NCBI GenBank assembly: GCA_033557465.1
Contig: CM066032.1
Span: 446,398,270 to 446,462,269 of the forward strand
From: Ichthyophis bannanicus
Lineage: Eukaryota; Chordata; Amphibia; Gymnophiona; Ichthyophiidae
DNA length: 64,000 nt
Direction: 5' to 3'
Shown in pieces: positions 10,255 through 20,819 of the stretch. Position numbers and translations under genes: made by a program. The first letter of the stretch is position 1, and each line of letters starts with the position of its first letter. A model generated the notes under the pieces. It did no database searches and had not been told where the DNA came from. It worked only from the letters and a program-made list of their open reading frames with translations.

Positions 10255-11900
10255 TAGAACATATGTAGATAGTTGTTATTTGGAATGAGCAGAAATACAT
10301 TTATATGTTCTACATGCAATGCACTTAAAAGTAGCAGTTTTAATAGTTGTTTAATGTTTCTAGAAGGCCTTAGTCTATAAGGCTACATTAGTATGATATA
10401 GTCTATGTATGCAGTTGATATGAGGCATGTTTTTGAAAAGGTGAAGCAAGAAGTGAGATATGATAAAAATAGTGAAAAAGAAGGATTTTTGATGGACAGT
10501 AAAATGGTGAAGGTGCTCTAATGATGTGAAGTGATGTGCCAGTTTAATGAATATGTAGAGAGGAAATTCTGCGACTGATCTACAGCGGTAATGTGCACAG
10601 CTAGTATTTTTTTTCTCTTGATATCTGAATGGGTTTCTACTGTAGTATGAAATGGATTCTCTGATTCAATGGACTACTGTACACTGCAGTAATAACTTGA
10701 TAGAAGTAGACAGCACAGACAACAGTTTGGAGGGTAAGACTGTGTGTTTATACTAGATCTATTAGTGAGAGAGATTGCTGAGTTGCTCAACGGTATGAGA
10801 GATTCCTTCTTGCCAGATAATAGTATGCCTTGTTAGAGAAGTTTCTTTTAAGAATATCAAAACAGAGCACAGTTAAAGTAAAGCATGAATATTGCTAATC
10901 TTCTTATATATAAAAAGAGCAACTTCTGATTCTAATTAGCAGCAGTACTATTGAGAAATAAATCCGCATGATCATGGTTTCATTAGATTATGTTTAAGAT
11001 AATTTTCCAGGGATTATGGATTTGACAATTGTGATGGAGGGGAAAAGAAAAATGATTAACCATCCTTTTACTTGTGTTTGTATGTGCAAGTTTTGCTTTC
11101 TAGTTTTCAAGGATCTAAGCTTATCCCAGCTAAGAGAATTTGTCCTGATTTCATTCTATGTGAAAGAATGCAAATACTGAGAAATAGTACCTCTCAGAGC
11201 TTATTATAACTGCAGATAAGAACCTCTGGAGAATGGTTAAGCACATATTCTCCTGCTTTATCTATGATTGATTTGTAGTTGTGCATGGGTGAATGGGAAG
11301 ATCTTCCATGTATGGTAATTTTTTTGGTGCTTAGATATCTGATACATTGTGTGATATAATAAAGACTAGGAAAAATTATGAAGGTGTTTAAAAAAAGATA
11401 CAAGTTAGCAGCTTTGCTGAAAATTGAATTGCTTGTAAAAGTCAAAACAAGTTTATTTGATTAAAGGGAATTGTAAAAAAAGGGAGTAAATAAAGAAAAT
11501 TAAAAAAAAGAAAGGTGAAACAACCAACAAATAATGAATCATACTTCATACTTCATTCTAACAAGTAAATTAAGTAATTAAACCAAGGTGATAAATGTGT
11601 GTTATAATGTTTTCTTTTTATGTTAGTAGATTAATTGAAAATCCTAGTACCCACCACATCCATGAAAGTGTAAGAGACTACAGAGTGGCTCTCTAGTCTA
11701 TTTTACGCTTATCTTGCAAGAGTCTATTGGAGGAGAAATCTTAAATTCTCTTGTTGTGTGTTTCAGTTGTTATTATGGAATGACCTCTGCAGAACTGATG
11801 TTATTAATTGGAAGTGTGAAGCAAATGTCATTAGTGGAATAGGTAAAGTACAAACACCAAAACTTGTGCTGAAAACAGTATAACAAAGAGAAATATTAAC
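10255..11900. other. Unrecognised AT-rich DNA
   Basis: I see no gene or familiar repeat. The short open frames (for example 11,194-11,445 on the minus strand) look like chance. The same stretch recurs at about 42,535-44,190. Confidence 0.55.
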
Positions 11901-11904
11901 CTGT

Positions 11905-12386
11905 CACTAATGCCTCTGTATTGCTCCATGGTGCGACTGCACCTTGAATATTGTGTGCAATTCTGGTCGCTGTATCTTAAAAAGGATATAATGGAATTAG
12001 AAAAGGTACAGAGAAGAGCCACCAAAATGGTAAAGGGGATGGGAGGATACACCTTTGAGGAAAGGCTTAAAAGGTAGGGCTCTTCAACCTGGAAAAGAGA
12101 TGACTGAGAGGAGATGTGATAAAGATCTATAAATTAATGAATGGAGTGGAACAGGTAAACGTAGATCGATTGTTTACTCCTTCAAAAAGCAGAAAGACTA
12201 GAGGACATGCAATAAAGTTACAATATAACCCATTTAAGACTAATAAGAGAATATATTTTTCACTCAACATGTAATCAAACTCTGGAATTTGTTACTGGAG
12301 GAGGTAGTGAAACCTGTTAGTGTAGCTAGGTTTAAAAAAGGTTTGGGCAAATTCCTGGAGGAAAGGTCCATAAACCATTATTAAAG
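11905..12386 (+). mobile_element. CR1 3' fragment, plus orientation (continues at 16,247)
   Basis: The plus strand encodes the CR1 C-terminus, from MPLYCSMVRLHLEY through KFLEERSINHY and a stop, with a frame break near 12,076. At 12,386 it is interrupted by a CR1 of opposite orientation. Its 3' UTR resumes at 16,247 and runs to about 16,418 (GGACCTGGAAAATCCACTGC, ending near CAGTATGGCATATCTTATG). Unit 2 shows the uninterrupted version at 44,194-44,850. Confidence 0.88.
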
Positions 12387-15300
12387 AACATAAGAACATA
12401 AGAACATAAGATATACCATACTGGGTCAGACCAAGGTCCATCAAGCCCAGTATTCTGTTTCCAACAGTGGCCAATCTAGGTCATACGTACCTAGCAGTTT
12501 CCCCAAGGGACACAGGTTCCACAATGCTTGTATTGGTTCAAGCATTGATATCCTGGGTCCCTTCTTAATAATGGTTTATGGACCTTTCCTCCAGGAACTT
12601 GTCCAAACCTTTTTTAAACCCAGCTACACTAACAGCCTTTACTACATCCTCCGGTAACAAATTCCAGAGTTTGATTACACGTTGAGTGAAAAAATATTTT
12701 CTTTTATTAGTCTTAAATAGTTTACCCTGTAGCTTCATTGCATGTCCCCTAGTCTTTCTATATTCTGATAAGGTAAACAATCGATCTACGTTTACCCGTT
12801 CCACTCCGTTCATTAATTTATAGACTTCTATCATATCTCCCCTCAGCCGTCTCTTTTCCAGGTTAAAGAGCCCCAACCTTTTTAGCCTTTCTTCATAGGA
12901 GTAGCCTTCCATCCCCTTTACCATTTTGGTGGCTCTTCTCTGAACCTTTTCTAAAATTGCTATATCCTTTTTAAGATACGGCGACCAGAATTGCACACAA
13001 TATTCAAGGTGCGGTCTCACCATGGAACGATATAGAGGCATTATAATATCTTTTGTTTTATTTTCCATTCCTTTCCTTATCATACCTAGCATTCTATTTG
13101 CTCTCTTGGCCGCCGCTGCACACTGGGCCGAGGGTTTTAACATGGTATCCACAAGGACGCCTAAATCTTTTTCTTGGGTGGTGGTTCCTAATGTGGAACC
13201 TTGCATCGTGTAACCATAGTTTGGGTTGTTCTTCCCTAGGTGCATAACCTTGCACTTCTCCACATTAAATTTCATCTGCCATTTTGATGCCCAGTCTTCC
13301 AATTTATCAAGATCCTCTTGCAATTTTCCACAATCCTCCTGGGTTTTAACAACTTTAAATAGTTTTGTGTCATCAGCAAATTTGATAACCTCACTCGTTA
13401 TTCCACTTTCCAGGTCATTTATGAATATGTCAAAAAGCAGCGGACCCAGCACAGATCCCTGGGGTACACCACTATTCACCTTTCTCCATTGGGAAAATTG
13501 GCCATTTAGCCCTACCCTCTGCTTTCTATCTTTTAACCAGTTCCTGATCCACAGTAGTACACTGCCTCCTATCCCATGACTCTTTAGTTTTGCCAAAAGT
13601 CTCTCATGAGGGACCTTGTCAAAGGCTTTCTGAAAGTCCAGATACACAATATCAACCGACTCACCTTTGTCCACCTGTTTATTCACTCCTTCAAAAAAAC
13701 ATAACAGATTAGTAAGACAAGATCTTCCTTGTCTAAAGCCATGTTGGCTGTCTCCCATTAGGTCATGACTATCTATATGCTGAGTAATTTTATTCTTTAT
13801 GATGGTTTCTACCATTTTTCCCGGTACTGATGTCAGGCTCACCGGTCTGTAGTTTCCCGGATCACCCCTCGAACCCTTTTTAAAAATTGGTGTTACATTG
13901 GCGATCCTCCAATCCTCAGGTATTAGAGATGATTTTAATGATAGTTCACAGATTACTGATAGCAGGTCTGCAATCTCAAATTTCAGTTCTTTCAACACCC
14001 TTGGATGTATACCATCCGGCCCAGGTGATTTGCTACTCTTCAGTTTATCTAATAGTTGTAGGACATCTTCCCGATGTATCGATATTTCCTTCAATTCTTC
14101 CACACCTTTAAATACCACTTCAGTCGTGGGTAACATCCCTACATCTTCCTCAGTAAAGACCGAAGCAAAGAATTCATTCAGTCTCTCCGCTATCGCCTTG
14201 TCGCCTCTTAGTGCTCCTTTAACCCCTTTATCATCTAATGGACCAACTGACTCTCTCACGGGTTTTTTGCTACGAATGTACTTGAAAAGGTCTTTATTTC
14301 GCGTTTTTGCTTCCGCAGCAAGCTTCTTCTCAAATTCTCTCTTTGCCTGCCTTATCAATGCCTTGCATTTGACTTGCCAGTGCTTGTGCTGTTTCCAGGT
14401 TTCATCATTTGGCTCTTTTTTCCATTTCTTGAAAGATGCTTTTTTGGCAACAACAGCCTCTCTGACCTCAGCTTTAAACCATGCTGGCAATTTTTTGGAC
14501 TTCCTTCCACTTTTCTTAAAGCGTGGAATACAGCTGGTCTGGGCTTCCAAGATAGTATTTTTCAACAACACCCAAGCTTGATGTACGTCTTTAACCTTTG
14601 CAACTGCTCCTTTTAGTTTTTTCTTAACTGTTTTCCTCATTCTATCATAGTCTCCCTTTCGAAAGTTAAGGGGTAGTACTGTGGATTTCCTTACTATCCC
14701 TCCTCCACTAATTAAATCAAAGGCGATCATGCTATGATCACTATTGCCAAGTGGCCCCAACACCCTTATCTCTTGCACTACATCTGGTGTTCCACTAAGG
14801 ACTAGGTCTAATATTGCTTCCCCTCTGGTCGGTTCATGAACCAGCTGCTCCAAGAAGCAGTCATTTATTTCATCTAGGAACTTTATCTCCCTAGCATGTC
14901 CTGTTGTGACACTGACCCAGTCGATGCCGGGGTAATTGAAATCACCCATTATTATTACTGCACTGTAACTTTTGCTAGCTTCCTTGATTTCTTTGAGCAT
15001 TTCATCATCCATTTGTTCATTCTGGCCAGGCGGACGATAGTACACCCCCACTGCCATCGCCTTCCCCTTTTTACATGGAATTTCAATCCATAGAGATTCT
15101 ACAGCAAATTTTGTTTCTTGCAAAACTTTAATCCTTTCTGACTCAATGCCCTCTCTAACATAGAGCGCAACCCCTCCACCAATTTGATCAGCTCTATCAT
15201 TTCGATATAGTTTGTACCCAGGTATCACAGTGTCCCACTGGTTGTCCTCCTTCCACCATGTCTCTGATATTCCAATCATATCTAACCTCTCGTTTAGTGC

Positions 15301-16246
15301 TATATATTCTAACTCTCCCATCTTGTTTTGTAGACTTCTAGCATTTGCATACAAGCATTTTAGAGACTGTATTTTATTCATATTAATTTGGCTATTGGTA
15401 GACATGGGTAATTTGGGATCTTTAAGTTCTGTCTGCTCCATACTCGAGGGCATTTGGGCTACTTTACTCTTTTTTGGAACCTCTCTGCTTTTTGTAGTAT
15501 CCTTCAAGGATACATTCTTCCGAACCATGCGCTCTTGGGCGACTGTCGGCTTTCCCCTATTATCTAGTTTAAAAGCTGCTCTATCTCCTTTTTAAAGGTT
15601 AATGCCAGCAGCCTGGTTCCATCCCGGTTAAGGTGAAGCCCATCCCTTCGGAAGAGCCCCTCCTTTCCCCAGAATGTTCCCCAGTTCCTAACAAATCCGA
15701 ACCCCTCATCTCTGCACCATTGTCTCATCCACGCATTGAGACTCCGGAGCTCTGCCTGCCTATTGGGTCCTGCACGTGGAATGGGAAGCATTTCGGAGAA
15801 CGCTACCCTGGAAGTTCTGGATTTCAACTTCCTACCTAAAAGCCTAAATTTAGCTTCCAGAACCTCCCTACCACATTTTCCTATGTCATTGGTACCAACA
15901 TGTACCAAGACAGCAGACTCCTCCCCAGAACTATCTAAGACCTTATCTAGGTGGCGTGTGAGGTCCGCTACCTTCGCACCAGGCAGGCATGTTACCAGGC
16001 GATCCTCACGTCCACCAGCCACCCAGCTATCTACATGCCTAATGATCGAATCACCAACTATAACTGCTGTCCTAACCCTTCCCGCATGGGCACTTGGCCC
16101 TGGAGAAACCTCCTCGGTGCGAGAGGGGTTTACATCACCTGGAGGACAGGTCCTAGTTACAGGATCACTTCCTGCCACACCAGGGTGATGCTCTCCTGTC
16201 ACGTGACCTCTCTCCTCCATGGCAACAGGGATGCTGCCAGACCTGG
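12387..16246 (-). mobile_element. CR1 LINE insertion with intact ORF2
   Basis: Unit 2 has the empty site (ATTAAAG joined to AGGACATGG near 44,680), so the insertion is defined to the base: 3,860 bp flanked by a 4-bp AAAG (12,383-12,386 and 16,247-16,250). The 3' end lies at the left and consists of repeated AAGAACAT units, followed inward by ATACTGGGTCAGACCAAGG. ORF2 is complete and ORF1 is truncated by the 5' end of the insertion. It arrived after the segmental duplication (or was never in unit 2), and its intact ORF2 agrees with a fairly recent origin. Confidence 0.93.
12565..15528 (-). CDS. CR1 ORF2: endonuclease and reverse transcriptase
   Basis: A single open frame of 987 codons. An apurinic/apyrimidinic-type endonuclease occupies about residues 55-290 (NARSLQNKMGELEY, GISETWW, GGGVALYVREG, IIMGDFNYPGIDW, SDHSMIAFDL). 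The reverse transcriptase spans roughly 480-780 (PGPDGIHPRVLKEL, YRPVSLTSVPGKMVE, HGFRQGRSC, VYLDFQKAFDKVPHERL, SGVPQGSVLGPLLF and the catalytic FADDTKLF). The CR1 C-terminal region follows (EKVQRRATKMVKGMEGY, GLDKFLEERSINHY). CR1 ORF2 nicks DNA and copies its RNA at the nick. Length is that of a complete CR1 ORF2 and no break is seen, so this copy could be catalytically competent. Its ATG lies 35 bp past the end of ORF1. Confidence 0.93.
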   Translation of the reverse strand: MVRKNVSLKDTTKSREVPKKSKVAQMPSSMEQTELKDPKLPMSTNSQINMNKIQSLKCLYANARSLQNKMGELEYIALNERLDMIGISETWWKEDNQWDTVIPGYKLYRNDRADQIGGGVALYVREGIESERIKVLQETKFAVESLWIEIPCKKGKAMAVGVYYRPPGQNEQMDDEMLKEIKEASKSYSAVIIMGDFNYPGIDWVSVTTGHAREIKFLDEINDCFLEQLVHEPTRGEAILDLVLSGTPDVVQEIRVLGPLGNSDHSMIAFDLISGGGIVRKSTVLPLNFRKGDYDRMRKTVKKKLKGAVAKVKDVHQAWVLLKNTILEAQTSCIPRFKKSGRKSKKLPAWFKAEVREAVVAKKASFKKWKKEPNDETWKQHKHWQVKCKALIRQAKREFEKKLAAEAKTRNKDLFKYIRSKKPVRESVGPLDDKGVKGALRGDKAIAERLNEFFASVFTEEDVGMLPTTEVVFKGVEELKEISIHREDVLQLLDKLKSSKSPGPDGIHPRVLKELKFEIADLLSVICELSLKSSLIPEDWRIANVTPIFKKGSRGDPGNYRPVSLTSVPGKMVETIIKNKITQHIDSHDLMGDSQHGFRQGRSCLTNLLCFFEGVNKQVDKGESVDIVYLDFQKAFDKVPHERLLAKLKSHGIGGSVLLWIRNWLKDRKQRVGLNGQFSQWRKVNSGVPQGSVLGPLLFDIFINDLESGITSEVIKFADDTKLFKVVKTQEDCGKLQEDLDKLEDWASKWQMKFNVEKCKVMHLGKNNPNYGYTMQGSTLGTTTQEKDLGVLVDTMLKPSAQCAAAAKRANRMLGMIRKGMENKTKDIIMPLYRSMVRPHLEYCVQFWSPYLKKDIAILEKVQRRATKMVKGMEGYSYEERLKRLGLFNLEKRRLRGDMIEVYKLMNGVERVNVDRLFTLSEYRKTRGHAMKLQGKLFKTNKRKYFFTQRVIKLWNLLPEDVVKAVSVAGFKKGLDKFLEERSINHY

Positions 16247-16289
16247 AAAGAGGACCTGGAAAATCCACTGCTTGCCCCATGACAAACAT
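15564..16289 (-). CDS. CR1 ORF1, 5'-truncated, with SGNH esterase-type domain
   Basis: The open frame has 241 codons, but the first 14 residues come from the flanking older CR1, because the insertion boundary is at 16,246. The element-derived part has the block order of an SGNH/GDSL-type esterase: VIVGDSIIRHVDSW, then VLVHVGTNDIGKCG, then a C-terminal DGLHLNRDGTRLL with the Asp-x-x-His pair. Esterase domains are known in ORF1 proteins of some CR1 elements. The N-terminal part of ORF1 is missing, so the protein is partial and the visible ATG is fortuitous. Confidence 0.85.
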   Translation of the reverse strand: MFVMGQAVDFPGPLSRSGSIPVAMEERGHVTGEHHPGVAGSDPVTRTCPPGDVNPSRTEEVSPGPSAHAGRVRTAVIVGDSIIRHVDSWVAGGREDRLVTCLPGAKVADLTRHLDKVLDSSGEESAVLVHVGTNDIGKCGREVLEAKFRLLGRKLKSRTSRVAFSEMLPIPRAGPNRQAELRSLNAWMRQWCRDEGFGFVRNWGTFWGKEGLFRRDGLHLNRDGTRLLALTFKKEIEQLLN

Positions 16290-16470
16290 TGTGGAACCTG
16301 TGTGCCTTTTTGGGAACCTGCTAGGTACTTGTGATCTGGATTATCCACTATTGGAAACAGGATACTTGGCTTGATGGAGCTTGTTCTGACTCAGTATGGC
16401 ATATCTTATGTTTTTATGTTAATGTATCTATTCCTGTTGTTTTGTGTCCTGATTTTCCATTCTTCGTATG

Positions 16471-18017
16471 TTACATAGTAACATAGCAACATAGTATATG
16501 ACGGCAGATAAAGAACAGCATGGTCCATCTAGTCTTCCCAGCAAAGCGGCAAGAGTAGGTACACCTGCCACTCCGTGCAGGTCACTCCTCCCCATGCCTT
16601 TGTTAAGGGGTGTACCCATGGCTCTGTGTAGGTCACTCCTGTTTATTGAGATATAAGAGATAGTTATGTTTGTTTGTTTTTATCCTGTGGCTATAAAGGG
16701 ATCCACTGTGTATGTCCCATGCCATTTTGAATTCTGTCACTCTATTTTTCCCCACCACTTCCATTGGGAGGGCATTTCAAGCATCCACCACCCTTTCAGT
16801 GAAAAAGTATTTCCTGACAGTCTTTCAGTTTACCCTCTTGCAGCTTCCAGCTTCATGTTATGCCCTTTAGTTTTACAGCTTTGAAAGAGGTTTTTTGTTC
16901 ATTAGTACTCTTTAATTATTTAAAGGTCTGAATCATATCTCCCCTGTCCCTCCTCTCCTCCAGAGTGTACATATTTAGATCTTCAAGTCTCTTCTTTTAA
17001 GTCTTCTGACGCAGGCTCCAAATCATTTTGGTCGCCTTCCTCTGAACTATTTCGAGCCTTTTTATGTCCTTTGGGAGATATGGTCTCCAAAACTGAACAC
17101 AATATTACAAGTGAGGCCTCACCAGCGACTTGTACAGTGGCATTAGTACCTCTTCCTTTCTGCTAGTAATTCCTCTCTGTATGCAGCCCATCTTCCTTCT
17201 GGCTTTTGCCATCACCTTGTCATACTGTTTTGCCATCTTGAAATCCTCAGAAACAATCACTCCGAGGTCCTTCTCCTGGTCTGTGCACACCAACCTCTCA
17301 CCCCCTATCGCAAACAATTCCCTTGGATTTCTGCTTTACAAGTGCATGACAGGGCACTTCTTCACATTAAATCTTAACTGCCAAGAATTAGACCATTCTT
17401 CCAGCTTTTATAGATCTTTCCTCATGTTATTCACTCCCTCAGGGGAGTCCACTCTGTTGCAAATTTTCGTGTCATCTAAAAAAAGACAGACTTTTCCATT
17501 CAGTCCTTCAGCAATATCATTCACAAATACATTGAAAAGTACCGATCCCAGGGCCAATATCTGGGGCACACCACTAATCACCTTCCTTTCATCCGAGTGA
17601 GTTCCGTTTACAATCACCTTCTGTCGTCTGTCAGTCAACCAATTTCTGATCCAGTTCACCACCTTGGGACCCATCCCCAAGCTGTTGAGTTTATTGATAT
17701 GCCTCCTATGAGGAACAATATCATAGAAACATAGAAAAACAATAGCAGAAAAAGACCACTTGGCCTATCTAGTCTGTCCTTCCATATCAACAACTACAAC
17801 AGTCTCCTTTTTTCCTTTAGAGATCCTCTGTGTTTGTCCCATGCTTTTTTGAATTCAGATACTGTCCTCATCTCTACCACCTCCACTGGGAAACTATTCC
17901 ACAGATCCACCACTCAAAGGCTTTGCTGAAATCTAGGTAGATCACAACCATCACATGCCCTTGATCTAGGTCTCTGGTCACCCAGTCAAAGAACTCAATC
18001 AGATTTGTTTGGCAAGC
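16471..18017 (-). pseudogene. Old CR1 remnant (minus), cut at duplication junction
   Basis: The 3' end at the left contains ACATAGTAACATAGCAACAT and GACGGCAGATAAAGA. Broken frames encode CR1 RT pieces: 17,105-17,317 (ERLVCTDQEKDLGVIVSED) and 17,408-17,680 (KVCLFLDDTKICNRVDSPEG). The catalytic FADD motif is changed to FLDD. A shorter CR1 3' fragment (about 17,723-17,915, beginning ATAGAAACATAG) is nested inside. Homology with unit 2 ends at 18,017; there the same CR1 continues through the rest of RT and endonuclease (46,444-47,890). Confidence 0.82.
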
Positions 18018-18018
18018 A
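18017..18018. other. Segmental duplication junction
   Basis: Up to TTTGTTTGGCAAG the sequence matches 46,431-46,443. After it, unit 1 switches to a plus-strand CR1 3' end, while unit 2 carries on through the minus-strand CR1. In the simplest tandem-duplication model this is the join between the end of unit 1 and the start of unit 2. Confidence 0.75.
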
Positions 18019-18135
18019 TGGGACAGACACAGAGGATATCTAAAGGAAAAAAGGGTATTGTTGTAGGGTTGATATGGAAAGGCAGACTAGATTGGCCATG
18101 TGGTCTTTTTCTGCCATAATGTTTCTATATTTTTA
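18018..18135 (+). mobile_element. CR1 3'-end fragment, plus orientation
   Basis: It reads CATGGGACAGACACAGAGGA to GGTCTTTTTCTGCCATAATG and then TTTCTATA, the usual CR1 3' UTR and octamer-like tail. It lies head-to-head against the minus-strand CR1 at the duplication junction. Confidence 0.75.
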
Positions 18136-18221
18136 TGAGACATCCAAGCTGTCTACTGAGGAGAGTTGCACAAACTCATCCCTCTACTGACCCTCAGACT
18201 TGGATCCTCTGGGCAACTAAT

Positions 18222-19318
18222 TTTATTTTATTTATTTATTTAACAGTATTTCTAAACCGCCTTATCTTAATAATCAAGGTGGTATCACAGCAAACAATCG
18301 GGTAAAGTGAGTGTGTTATACATGCAGTGAGGGTGAAATTGAGTGAGTGTTGTATTGTGTGCTAGATTGGTGTGAGCTATGTACAGAGTGGGCTATATAC
18401 AGTGGTGCAAAAAACATATTCCATACATACATTGCTTAGGCGGTATCTGTGCTGTTATGCATTCTCTGAGGTTATGTGATGTGTCCATAGTGTTCTATGA
18501 ACAGCATGGTTTTTAGCTGTTTTCTAAAGTCTTTGAGGTCTGTAGTAGCCCTCAAATCGTCCGGGAGTTTGTTCCATATTGTTGGAGCAGCCATGGCGAG
18601 TGCTCTGTCCGTTGTGTCCTTGTGTGTGTGTTTGTATTCACTGGGTGTGCTGACTCGGTTGTGTGTTTGTTTTCTTCTGGGACGTGTGCTGGTGTCTGGT
18701 TGTATGAGGGAGTGCAGGCTGTTGGCTGATGTGTGCTGTTTTATCTTAAATAGGTTTATGATAGTTTTGTATCTGATGCGAGCACCGATTGGAAGCCAGT
18801 GTAAGTCCTTTAAGGTAGGTGTGATGTGCTCCTGTCTTGCAGTTCCTGATATGATTCGTGCTGCAGTGTTTTGTGCCAGTTGGAGTGGTTTGAGGGCTTG
18901 TTTCGGTAGTCCAAGGTATATCGGATTGCAGAAGTCCAGCGGTGGGGTTATCAGTGCTTGACAGACGGTACGGAAGTGTTCCGGGGCGAGTAGCGGTTTC
19001 AGTCTCCTGATGATTTGCATCTTGTAGTAGGCTTTTTGGATTGTTTTGTCTATGTGTGGCTTGAGATTGAGTTTATTGTCCAGAGTAACTCCGAGGTATC
19101 TCACTTCTGATCTTATTGGTATAGTAGTGCTTTGTATCTTTATATTTGGTGGGTGTATGAAGTTTTGGTTCCGAGTGATGATTAAAGCTTCGGTCTTGTT
19201 GTAGTTTATTGCGAGGTTGTTGTTTTGACACCAACTTGCCATTTGGGTAAGGCAGTCTGTTATCTTAGAGAAGTCCGGGTTGTCGATTGATATCGGGGTG
19301 TATATCATGATGTCGTCA
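18222..19318 (-). pseudogene. L2-like LINE, 3' half
   Basis: A 278-codon open frame (18,472-19,308) encodes the end of the RT and the C-terminal region typical of L2/CR1-group LINEs: WCQNNNLAINYNKTEALIIT, VRYLGVTLDNKLNLKPHI, LKDLHWLPIGARIRYK, and AMAAPTIWNKLPDDLR. The catalytic YADD part is absent (5' truncation). The 3' UTR ends at the left in an A/T-rich TTTATTTATTTATT tract. The first codons may come from flanking sequence. No complete protein is possible. Confidence 0.85.
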
Positions 19319-19321
19319 TAT

Positions 19322-20013
19322 ATATATTAGACAGTTTTATAGCATCAACATCATTAATCAATAAAACTTCTTTCAAATTTTTCTGAAAAAGAATGGTAGC
19401 TGACAAATAATGAGTACAAGGAAAATTGATAAAACGGAGATGGTGAACAACCAAGCTGTCTCTAACCGAAGATGATAGGGCAGTCTGAACCAAAGACAGC
19501 TGCCCCTTAACTTTAGATATCAAAGAATTACACACAGACAGCTTATTGTCCTGCTCATCAAATTTACCAACAACGTCCATGAAAAACTGGGAAACCTGAT
19601 GTAAAGATGAGCACAATGACATTTCAGTTCAAGTGACCACCTCCCAAAAATCCCGGAGGGAAATATCTTTAGGAACATTAACCTTATCAACAGTCACGGG
19701 AAAATTAAGAGGTGATTAACCTAGAAGATTTAGAAGCAAATAATCCTGCATCAAGTTCAGAGGCTTCCAAAGAGAAACAGGTGCGAGGGGGCCGACCCTT
19801 CTTGAAAAGCAAGGGGGGGGGTCACAACTCGCTCACAGAGCAGCCCTGGCTGGGTGGGGTAAGACCCAAGTTGTTGGAGGGCAATGCCGATGAGAGTCCA
19901 CCACCAGACTTCTCCAATGTTGCCTGCTGGACATGGCGATCCATGGGGCTAATAACCTTGATTGATTTAGCCAAAGCTACCTTCTTCCTTTTCCCCATAA
20001 GACACTCCAACAT
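19322..20013 (-). pseudogene. L1-like ORF1 fragment
   Basis: The minus strand shows an N-terminal MGKRKKVALAKSIK segment (19,822-20,013). In another frame at 19,305-19,622 there is a coiled-coil-like stretch followed by VHHLRFINFPCTHYLSATIL, resembling the coiled coil to RRM transition of L1-type ORF1 RNA-binding proteins. The rest of ORF1 and all of ORF2 are missing. The G-run at 19,810-19,818 falls in the broken part. Confidence 0.5.
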
Positions 20014-20389
20014 CAGGCTACAAGGTCTTTCATGCTCTAAAGGAGCTCCAAAGGGACAGGGCCTGCCACTTTGGGCACATGCTCACAGGCTCGTGCCCGC
20101 AGCTGCATGCTGTGGTGAGCCCAAGGTTTTAAAGGGCCAGGAGTGATGTCAATGACCACACCTCTGCCCATGGCAGTCAGGAATCAGGCAGAAGAAATCT
20201 GGTAACAGAAATGCAGCAGGATAGTGTCCCCCCAATTTGCTTTCTTCTCCAATATTCATTAACCTTGCGTTTCCTCTTCCTTATCCTAGCATGTGTTCTT
20301 ATACCCCTTCCTCTCTACATTCCCCTGGTTATGATTTTGCTTCTTCCCCACTCTCCACCATAGCTATCCTCCTCTCCCTCTTTGGCCCA

Positions 20390-20800
20390 CTCTGATCCCA
20401 GCATTTGCCAGCATCAGCCCTCTTTCAGTCCTAGGACTCTCAGTCCTAGAATTAGCCGCCTTCCATTCCCATTCCCAGTCCCCAATGCCATCCCCAGTCC
20501 CCTTCTAGTCCTAGGCCCCCAATCCTAATATCAGCTCATTTCCAGTATAAGCCCATTTCCAGTCCCACCCCAAGCCCAGTATCAGCCCATTTTGAGTCCC
20601 AGGCCCAGTATCATCCCATTTTCACTCCCATCCAGCCCCAATCCCCAGTATCAGTCCATTTCTAGTCCCAGCCCCTCTCCCAGCATTAGCCATCTTCTAG
20701 TCCTTGCCCTTTCCACTAGTATCAGTTCCTTTCCAGTCTCTCCCTCCCTCCTTCTGCATCAGCCCACTTCCAGTCCTAGCTACCTCCCCCATTATCATCA
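20390..20800 (+). repeat. C/T-rich minisatellite (CAGCCCATTTCCAGTCC type)
   Basis: Loose tandem copies of a 25-40 bp unit containing CAGCCCATTTCCAGTCC and CTAG or CCCAG linkers. A clearly related array lies at 50,940-51,400. There is no coding evidence on either strand. Confidence 0.7.
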
Positions 20801-20819
20801 GTTCCAGCCACACATTTGT

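Noticed and set aside
13898..14581. 227-codon plus-strand frame inside the CR1
   Set aside because: It is antisense to the intact CR1 ORF2 and has no independent features.
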